DNA of 5,464 nucleotides. It comes from Bordetella parapertussis (GTDB lineage: Bacteria > Pseudomonadota > Gammaproteobacteria > Burkholderiales > CAIKXV01). Where the stretch lies: the NCBI GenBank assembly GCA_945877995.1, contig CAMDXD010000293.1:1-5464 (forward strand), in the 5' to 3' direction. The notes beneath the pieces were generated by a model. The model saw only the letters and a program-made list of their open reading frames with translations. It had not been told where the DNA came from and did no database searches. Shown one piece after another: positions 1-4,898 of the stretch (position 1 is the first letter of the stretch; every line of letters begins with the position of its first letter). Position numbers and translations under genes: made by a program.

Positions 1-381
1 CACGTTGCTCTGCCGGGTCACAAGCAGCACCGGCGAGAAATCGCGCTGCGGGTCGTAGGGCATCTTCGCATGCAGGAACTGGTTGATCACCTGCGGCCCA
101 GGCGAGGTCAGCAGCAGCGTATGGCCATCGGGCGCACTGCGCGCGACGATCTCCGCCCCGGCATTGCCGCCGGCGCCGCCCCGGTTGTCCACCAGGAAGG
201 TCTGCATGAATCCCTGCTGCAGTTGCTCGGCGACGATGCGCGCGACGATGTCGGTGGTGCCGCCCGGCACGAACGGCACCACCAGGCGCACCGGGCGCGA
301 GGGATACGCCTGGGCGGCCGCGCTGCTGGCGCCGAGCGCCAGCAGGAGCGCCGGCAGGAACCTAGTCACGAAGGGCTGCAT
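1..381 (-). CDS. Bug/TctC-family tripartite tricarboxylate transporter substrate-binding protein, N-terminal part
   Basis: This frame is cut by the left edge, leaving 127 residues of a family usually near 320. From the ATG at 381 a compact signal peptide is seen: basic residue Arg7, hydrophobic core LPALLLALGASSAA, and an AQA cleavage site around residue 25. The mature protein then opens AYPSRPVRLVVPF, the usual Bug start, followed by PGGTTDIVAR (39-48), VDNRGGAGGNAGAEIVAR (64-81), APDGHTLLL (83-91) and YDPQRDFSPV (109-118). It would be exported to the periplasm and bind a small organic anion, classically a carboxylate. Many Bug proteins are encoded without TctA/TctB membrane partners, and none is visible here. 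An alternative in-frame GTG at 417 overlaps the beta-subunit stop (GTGA) and would add 12 residues beginning with Lys-Arg-Arg; a GGGGAA stretch precedes it. Either start gives a plausible signal peptide. As last visible gene it ties the enzymes to a captured substrate. Confidence 0.9.
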   Translation of the reverse strand, partial: MQPFVTRFLPALLLALGASSAAAQAYPSRPVRLVVPFVPGGTTDIVARIVAEQLQQGFMQTFLVDNRGGAGGNAGAEIVARSAPDGHTLLLTSPGPQVINQFLHAKMPYDPQRDFSPVLLVTRQSNV

Positions 382-413
382 GGACGGCTGCAACGCCCGG
401 ACGGCCCGGCGCT

Positions 414-1061
414 TCACGCGTTCCCCGGCGTCTTCCAGACCTTCTCTTCCTCGGTCGGCAGGAAGCTGCCGCCGACCAGCTTCTCGATGAAGCGCATGAA
501 GCGGTACTTGTTCTCCTTGCCGTCGGTGGTCGGCATCGGCACTTTCTGCGGCTGGATGTCGTCGACCTTCACCACGATGAACGCCATCCGGTCGCCGGCC
601 AGCGCAGCGCCGACCTCGCGCTCGAAGCCGGCCATGTCGTCGACGGCCAGCGCATCGCGCACGCCGGCAGCGCGTGCCATCGCAGCGAGGTCGGTGCCGT
701 ACGCGGTCGCGGACAACTGGGCCTCGTCGAGGTTCATCGCCCGCGTGGTCGAGTAGTAGCACTGGTTGTCGAACACCAGCACCACCAGGTTGCCGGTGGG
801 GTAGCGGCCGAGCGTGGTCAGCATGCCCAGCCCGAGCAGCAGGCTACCGTCGCCGTCCAGCGCGACCACCTTCTCGCCCGGCAGCGAGGCGGCCAGGCCG
901 AATGCGACCGGCGTCACGCAGGCCATGCCCATGCGCAACAGGTTGCCGTCTCCCGGCCGCAGGTGCTGCCATTCGTAGGTCGTGTCCTGGAGGTTGCAGA
1001 CGACGAGGGTACGCTCGGACACCATCCCGGCCAGCCGCTTCAGGTAGTCGTATCGGCGCAT
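414..1061 (-). CDS. ThDP-dependent decarboxylase, beta (PP-domain) subunit, sulfopyruvate decarboxylase beta-like
   Basis: This gene encodes 215 residues and forms the thiamine-diphosphate-binding half. The ThDP/Mg motif is clear: GDGSLLLGLGMLTTLG from 70, with the Asn-bearing end at VFDNQCYYS (96-104), so Gly-Asp-Gly at 70-72 and Asn99 are spaced as expected. MGMACVTPVAFGLAASLPG at 44-62 corresponds to the conserved helix before it. Relatives such as ComE and phosphonopyruvate decarboxylase usually read DNxxYxSTGGQ here; this protein reads YYSTTRAMN, losing the Gly-Gly-Gln. A tail of about 45 residues follows the domain (from 172), ending in a Lys/Glu/Trp-rich segment that makes it somewhat longer than a typical ComE. 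The ATG at 1061 lies 3 nt past the alpha stop with GGAG 6 nt upstream, a tight alpha-beta pair that argues for a co-folded complex. The physiological 2-oxo acid is unknown; assignment to a ThDP 2-oxo-acid decarboxylase is strong, to sulfopyruvate specifically weak. Confidence 0.9.
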   Translation of the reverse strand: MRRYDYLKRLAGMVSERTLVVCNLQDTTYEWQHLRPGDGNLLRMGMACVTPVAFGLAASLPGEKVVALDGDGSLLLGLGMLTTLGRYPTGNLVVLVFDNQCYYSTTRAMNLDEAQLSATAYGTDLAAMARAAGVRDALAVDDMAGFEREVGAALAGDRMAFIVVKVDDIQPQKVPMPTTDGKENKYRFMRFIEKLVGGSFLPTEEEKVWKTPGNA

Positions 1062-1064
1062 GGT

Positions 1065-1556
1065 CTACTCCAGTTCGATGCCGCGGCGGAGGATCAGGCA
1101 GCAGGGCACCTTGGTGTGCAGCATCGACTTCACCATCCGCGGCAGCAGCCGGGCGACATCGGCCGCGGTGTCGGCCATCGCATGCGGGATGCGCAGCGCA
1201 TCGAGCGCGGGCTCGGTCGACCAGCCGAGCGGCACCGCCCACCAGTTGCCCTCGCCGAAACCGCCACGGTGGTCGAGCACCATCAGCACCGGGATCTCGT
1301 TGGCTGCATGCAGCCGCATCAGCTGGTAGGCCGAGAGCAGGAAGCCGGAGTTCTCCATCAGGATCGCAGGCCTGCGCCCGGCGAGGTAGGCACCGGCGCA
1401 GATCACCATGCCCTCGCCTTCGTTGCTCGGGAAGACCACCTGGAAGCGCGGATCCTTCTCGACCAGCTGCTGGCTCTTCGACATGCCGCTGGATGCGAAC
1501 GCGGCGACGAAATCGACGCCCCCCGCCGCCAGTGCCTCGACCAGTGCGTTTGCCAT
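1065..1556 (-). CDS. ThDP-dependent decarboxylase, alpha (PYR-domain) subunit, sulfopyruvate decarboxylase alpha-like
   Basis: This gene encodes 163 residues, about the size of a stand-alone PYR domain as in the ComD half of sulfopyruvate decarboxylase. Visible motifs are: SNEGEGMVICAGAYLAGRRP at 44-63, where Glu46 aligns with the Glu that activates the thiamine aminopyrimidine ring in relatives (Glu48 is an alternative); MENSGFLLSAYQLMRL at 67-82; IPVLMVLDHRGG at 88-99; and DALRIPHAM at 119-127. It would pair with the beta subunit made from the next gene, with ThDP bound between them, to decarboxylate a short 2-oxo acid. The comparison to sulfopyruvate and phosphonopyruvate decarboxylases is a family-level match; the region after RGG (FGEGNWWAVPLGW) differs from the DEPQH-type segment I remember for those, so substrate is open. 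The ATG at 1556 follows a strong purine-rich ribosome site and sits 10 nt after the preceding stop; in-frame upstream codons fall inside the previous gene and lack family similarity. Confidence 0.88.
   Translation of the reverse strand: MANALVEALAAGGVDFVAAFASSGMSKSQQLVEKDPRFQVVFPSNEGEGMVICAGAYLAGRRPAILMENSGFLLSAYQLMRLHAANEIPVLMVLDHRGGFGEGNWWAVPLGWSTEPALDALRIPHAMADTAADVARLLPRMVKSMLHTKVPCCLILRRGIELE
1068..1071 (-). promoter_or_regulatory. Ribosome binding site of the ThDP beta subunit, inside the end of the alpha gene
   Basis: GGAG on the minus strand lies within the last sense codons of the alpha subunit, 6 nt before the beta ATG at 1061. The alpha stop TAG sits between the site and the start, the layout expected for coupled, equal-ratio synthesis of two subunits. 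Confidence 0.65.
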
Positions 1557-1567
1557 GCGTCCCCCCC
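1557..1567 (-). promoter_or_regulatory. Ribosome binding site of the ThDP alpha subunit, overlapping the upstream stop codon
   Basis: On the minus strand a run of seven G follows TA of the preceding TAG stop, then ACGC and the ATG at 1556. The stop codon supplies the first G, so termination of the flavin oxidoreductase and initiation of the alpha subunit are physically coupled. The site fixes the alpha start at 1556 rather than the longer open frame upstream. Confidence 0.7.
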
Positions 1568-2583
1568 TAGAGAAGTGAAGCGACCTTCCTTGCCGCGGCG
1601 AGGCTTCGCCGGCGGTCTGCCAGTTCACCGGTCGGCACCAGCACCGGTTCGTCGACGCCGGCATCGAGGTACTGCCGGAGCCGCCGCGCGCAACCGGCGA
1701 CATCGCCAGTCACCGTGAATGCGTCGATGGCTTCCTCGGGCACCAGCGCCGTGGCCGCATCGAGGTCGCGCCGCGACACCGCGGCGATGATCGCCGGCTG
1801 GTCGATCGGCAACCCGGAATCGCGGATGCTGTCGTCGAGGAAGCGGTTGCGCAGCAGGAAGGCCAGCTTCTGCCGGGCGAGCAGCCGTGCCTCGGCCCCG
1901 GAACCTTCGTTCGCGATGAAGATGATGTAGGCCGCGCGCTTGAGGCTGGTGAATGGCCGGCCGGCGGCGACCGCGCCGGCCTCGGCGATCGCCAGCGAGT
2001 TGCGCACATGGTTGACCGTGAGGCCGGCCGACAGGACCAGCCCGTCGCCGACCGAACCGGACAGCTTCAGCATCTGCTCCTTCATCGGCGCCAGGTAGAC
2101 CGGGATGTCGTACGGCGCGGCGAAGGCCAGCTTGGCGCCGGCCAGCGTGAAGGTCTGTCCCTTCATCTCGACCGGCTGCGTCGCCCACAGCGCCTTCAGT
2201 GCAGCGACATAGTCGCGCAGCGTCCCGACCGGCTTCACCACCTCGTGCCCGGACTCCTGCAGGAAAAGCGGATTGCCCACGCCGATCGCCACCTCGAGGC
2301 GCCCCGGCGCCATCTCCGCGATCGACGCCAGCGCCATCGCGGTCGGCGTCGGATGCCGCAGGTAGGGACTGAGCGCGGTCGGCACCACGCGCAGCTTCGT
2401 GGTGGCACCGGCTATCGCGGTCGCGGTGACCAGCGTGTCGCGATAGCCGACATGGTCGGCGATCCAGAACGACGATGCGCCCGCCGCTTCCGCCTCGCAG
2501 GCCAGGGCCACCGCATCGCGTACCGGCGCGAAACCGTCGAAGCTCACGCCGAAGCGGATACCGGCTGTCGTCATTTCAGGCAT
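1567..2583 (-). CDS. LLM class flavin-dependent oxidoreductase (luciferase-like / F420-FMN TIM barrel)
   Basis: This gene encodes 338 residues from the first ATG, close to the usual size of single-domain luciferase-like enzymes. Supporting segments, in order: FGVSFDGF at the first strand (11-18); FWIADHVGY (39-47); RHPTPTAMALASIAEMAPGR (76-95) followed by GVG, the classic region contacting the flavin; IPVYLAPMKEQMLKLSG (160-176) followed by VGDGLVLS; and TGDVAGCARRLRQYLDAGVDEPVL near the end. The family uses FMN or F420 for oxygenation or hydride transfer. The fold is clear but cofactor and substrate are not, and the pattern slightly recalls methylenetetrahydromethanopterin reductase-like members. 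The start is ambiguous. The ATG at 2583 overlaps the dehydrogenase stop by 8 nt and has GGTGGA 8 nt upstream; the ATG three codons later (2574) lies 1 nt past that stop and has AAGGA 10 nt upstream. I give the longer form. Either way it is probably translationally coupled to the upstream gene. Confidence 0.92.
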   Translation of the reverse strand: MPEMTTAGIRFGVSFDGFAPVRDAVALACEAEAAGASSFWIADHVGYRDTLVTATAIAGATTKLRVVPTALSPYLRHPTPTAMALASIAEMAPGRLEVAIGVGNPLFLQESGHEVVKPVGTLRDYVAALKALWATQPVEMKGQTFTLAGAKLAFAAPYDIPVYLAPMKEQMLKLSGSVGDGLVLSAGLTVNHVRNSLAIAEAGAVAAGRPFTSLKRAAYIIFIANEGSGAEARLLARQKLAFLLRNRFLDDSIRDSGLPIDQPAIIAAVSRRDLDAATALVPEEAIDAFTVTGDVAGCARRLRQYLDAGVDEPVLVPTGELADRRRSLAAARKVASLL

Positions 2584-3679
2584 ATCCTTTTTCCACCAGC
2601 GCGCGCACCGCGGCCGGGTCGAGGCCTTCGATCGCCATCTTGGCCGCGTTCAGGCCGCTGTCGCGGTAGGCGCGCCGGGTGATCGCGCTGGAGATGGTGA
2701 TCACCGCGTCGGTGACCGGTGCCGGCACCGATGCGAGCCGCGCGAGTTCCGAGAACGGCACCAGTCCGAACGGGATGTCCTCGTTGAAGAACCGGTGGTC
2801 GATGCTCGACGGCGCCCTGATCCAGCGGTTGGGCTCGCTGTTGTGGAACACGTCGTAGGCGGTGCCGCCGGCACGCCCGGCCTCGTTCGTGTAGCCCATC
2901 TGGAAGAAGTGCTCGGAGATCTTCTCGATGTGGCAGCCGTATGCACGCGCGATCGCCAGCCGCTCGACATCGAGCGCATCGATCAGCGTGCCCACCGAAG
3001 GGGTGATGCCGTCGTAGTAGTGGCAGTAGTCGCCGCCGGTCGACTCGATGCGCCCGATGTTGCACAGGAAGGCCGGCGGATGGTGGATCGCATTGGTGTA
3101 GGGGAACAGCGTGTCGAGCACGGTCGGCACCGGATGCAGCGCCGGGAACAGCGGCTGCAGGCGCTCGTGCAGCGCAGCGGTCTCCGCGGCAGGAAACGCG
3201 GCGAAACGCAGCCGCGCGCTCAGGCGCGAGATGCGCACCTTGGCCGGCTCGACCTTGCGGCAGATGTACGGCAGCGTCGAACTGACCGAGGTCACCGGCC
3301 GCGCATGGCCCAGGCGCCGCAGGGTCCCCGGCAGCAGCGTGAGCGTCTGCCCGGGTGCGGCCATCAGCACCTGCCCCGGCACCAGGTGCGGCGCGACCCG
3401 GGTGACGATGTCCTCGTGCGCCTGCGCCGGCGCGAGGATGATCACTGCATCGGCCCCGGCCATCGCCGCCGCCGGGTCGCCAGTGATCAGCGGGATCTTC
3501 GCGAAACCGTCGCCCAGCACGCCCTCATGGGCCACGCCACCCACGGCCTGCAGCGGCGACAGCGTCGAGGCACTGCGGCCCCACAGGCGCACCTCGTAGC
3601 CGCGCTGCCCGAGGTCGACCGCAGCCGCGCACCCGCCATTGCCGGCACCCATGATCGCAACGCGTTCCACCGGCTTCAT
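2576..3679 (-). CDS. NAD(P)-dependent opine/octopine dehydrogenase family protein
   Basis: This gene encodes 367 residues in the two-domain layout of octopine/nopaline-type dehydrogenases. An N-terminal Rossmann fold opens with GAGNGGCAAA at 11-20, followed by EVRLWGRS at 29-36. The C-terminal catalytic domain contains NAIHHPPAFL at 196-205, HYYDGITPSV at 220-229, and DHRFFNEDIPFGLVPFSEL from 294. One of His199/His200, with Asp294 or Asp301, would form the catalytic His/Asp pair known in the family; that assignment is from memory of relatives. These enzymes reversibly couple an amino acid and a 2-oxo acid into an N-carboxyalkyl amino acid using NAD(P)H. In a catabolic operon, oxidative opine cleavage is the likely direction, but the family is broad and the substrate is unknown. 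The start ATG at 3679 has GAGGG 9 nt upstream and directly precedes the Rossmann motif. The frame stays open further upstream, but that stretch is the neighbouring gene. It lies 32 nt after the enolase-family gene and overlaps or abuts the next. Confidence 0.9.
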   Translation of the reverse strand: MKPVERVAIMGAGNGGCAAAVDLGQRGYEVRLWGRSASTLSPLQAVGGVAHEGVLGDGFAKIPLITGDPAAAMAGADAVIILAPAQAHEDIVTRVAPHLVPGQVLMAAPGQTLTLLPGTLRRLGHARPVTSVSSTLPYICRKVEPAKVRISRLSARLRFAAFPAAETAALHERLQPLFPALHPVPTVLDTLFPYTNAIHHPPAFLCNIGRIESTGGDYCHYYDGITPSVGTLIDALDVERLAIARAYGCHIEKISEHFFQMGYTNEAGRAGGTAYDVFHNSEPNRWIRAPSSIDHRFFNEDIPFGLVPFSELARLASVPAPVTDAVITISSAITRRAYRDSGLNAAKMAIEGLDPAAVRALVEKGYA

Positions 3680-3688
3680 CCTTCGTTT

Positions 3689-3693
3689 CCCTC
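3689..3693 (-). promoter_or_regulatory. Ribosome binding site of the opine dehydrogenase-family gene
   Basis: GAGGG on the minus strand ends 9 nt before the ATG at 3679, within the 32-nt gap that is the widest certain spacer in the cluster. It supports this ATG over the very long open frame that continues upstream. The gap shows no clear hairpin or promoter elements; it contains only a short GTCGAC palindrome. Confidence 0.6.
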
Positions 3694-3711
3694 GCTTGTC
3701 CGTCGACCGGC

Positions 3712-4896
3712 TCAGGCATCCAGCGCGTAGCGGCGCAGCTTCTCTTCGTCCACCTCGATGCCGAGGCCAGGACCGTCGGGCACGCGCAGGCATCCGCCTT
3801 CGTACTCGAACGGCATCCGGATGATGTCGTCGAGGTACTTGCGGCCGGCGATCTTCGTGCGCACCACTTCGGCGGTGGAGGTCACCGGGATCGTTCCGGC
3901 CAGCGTCACCTCGGGCGACGAGGCAGCCAGGTGCAGGTTGGCCGCATTGCCGATGCCCATCTCGGCCGAACCGTTGATGTCGCACTGCATGCCGAACGCG
4001 CCGGCCACGACCAGCAGCCGCTTCGCCTTCCACAGGCCGCCGGGCTTGGTGTAGTAGACCGACAGGTACTGCGCAGCCCGCTCGGCGGCGATCGCGGTGA
4101 CGTCGCGTTCGGTCCACGAGCTCTCGTCCGCCATCACCGGGACATCGATGCGCGCGGACACCTCGGCCATGGCACGGATGCCGTCGACCGGCTGTTCCAC
4201 GTACGAGATGTCGTACTCCTCCATGCGGCGGATGGCGCAGACCGCGTCGCGCCAGCTGCGGTAGCCCTGGTTGGCGTCGACCCGGATGCGTGCGGCGGGC
4301 CCGATCGCGCGGCGCACCTCGCGCACGATCGCCACGTCACGCTCGATGTCGACGCCGATCTTTATCTTCAGCGTCGTGATGCCTTCATCGACGACCTTCG
4401 CAGCCTCGGCCACGGCATCTTCGATCTCCATCAGCCCGATGCTGTGCGCCAGCTGCACGCGGTCGCGGAACCGGCCGCCGAGCAGCTGGTACACCGGCAC
4501 GCCGAGGCTGTGCCCGACCGCGTCGAACAGCGCGACCTCGACGGCCGCCTTCGCATACGGATAGCCGCGCAGCGAGCGGTTCATCGCCGCATGCACCTGC
4601 TCGAACTGGCGCACGTCGACATCCTTCAGCGCCGGGACGATGTGGTCGCGGATCACCACCAGGCTGGCGCGCGGGGTCTCGCCATAGCGGCTGGCGTCGT
4701 CGCCGCCCCAGGTCTTGATCGGCTGGCATTCGCCCCAGCCGACGCTGCCATCGTCCAGCGTGGCGCGGGTAACGACATAGCCGGCACCGATCGGAGAATC
4801 GAGCCCGACCCAGCGGTGCACGCGGCGCACCGGAAGTGCGACCAGGTAGGTGTCGAGCGACTGCAGCTTCAACGGCGTGGCACCGGTGCCGGCCAC
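3712..4896 (-). CDS. Mandelate racemase / muconate-lactonizing enzyme family protein (enolase superfamily)
   Basis: This gene encodes 394 residues, a normal full length for the family. An N-terminal capping domain (about 10-130, with DDGSVGWGE at 48-56) precedes a barrel carrying the full muconate-lactonizing-type catalytic set: LKIKIG with Lys177 and Lys179, DANQGY with Asp207, VEQP with Glu234, ADES with Asp257, and YYTKPGG with Lys284. Asp207, Glu234 and Asp257 would bind Mg2+. The lysines on opposite faces are the acid/base pair of the MLE subgroup (cycloisomerases, dipeptide epimerases, proline-betaine epimerases), rather than the Lys/His pair of mandelate racemase. The family removes the proton next to a carboxylate, giving racemisation, cycloisomerisation or elimination; the substrate cannot be told from these residues. 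The start is GTG at 4896, 2 nt after the stop of the M24 gene, with AGGG 10 nt upstream. A dehydratase role is possible but less favoured. Confidence 0.93.
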   Translation of the reverse strand: MAGTGATPLKLQSLDTYLVALPVRRVHRWVGLDSPIGAGYVVTRATLDDGSVGWGECQPIKTWGGDDASRYGETPRASLVVIRDHIVPALKDVDVRQFEQVHAAMNRSLRGYPYAKAAVEVALFDAVGHSLGVPVYQLLGGRFRDRVQLAHSIGLMEIEDAVAEAAKVVDEGITTLKIKIGVDIERDVAIVREVRRAIGPAARIRVDANQGYRSWRDAVCAIRRMEEYDISYVEQPVDGIRAMAEVSARIDVPVMADESSWTERDVTAIAAERAAQYLSVYYTKPGGLWKAKRLLVVAGAFGMQCDINGSAEMGIGNAANLHLAASSPEVTLAGTIPVTSTAEVVRTKIAGRKYLDDIIRMPFEYEGGCLRVPDGPGLGIEVDEEKLRRYALDA

Positions 4897-4898
4897 GG

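Noticed and set aside
414..1556. Naming the two ThDP subunits as the coenzyme M or taurine-pathway sulfopyruvate decarboxylase.
   Set aside because: Only the general family motifs match. Substrate-side segments differ, and no sulfonate-specific gene such as a sulfolactate dehydrogenase is in the window.
674..1570. A 298-codon open frame on the plus strand.
   Set aside because: It is Arg/Pro/Ser-rich low-complexity translation opposite the two ThDP subunit genes, with no motif.
1557..1703. An in-frame N-terminal extension of the ThDP alpha subunit.
   Set aside because: It lies within the flavin oxidoreductase coding sequence, has no PYR-domain similarity, and the strong ribosome site is immediately before 1556.
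3680..3711. A possible terminator or promoter in the 32-nt gap between the enolase and dehydrogenase genes.
   Set aside because: Only a short GTCGAC palindrome is present, with no stable stem plus T-run and no recognisable -10/-35 pair.
2795..3730. A 311-codon open frame on the plus strand.
   Set aside because: It is antisense to the opine dehydrogenase and very Arg/Gln/His-rich; no domain or ribosome site supports it.
2576..4117. A 513-residue version of the opine dehydrogenase frame extending well into the enolase-family gene.
   Set aside because: The added N-terminal part is Arg/Ala-rich out-of-frame translation of the enolase gene, and the Rossmann motif and a good ribosome site place the start at 3679.
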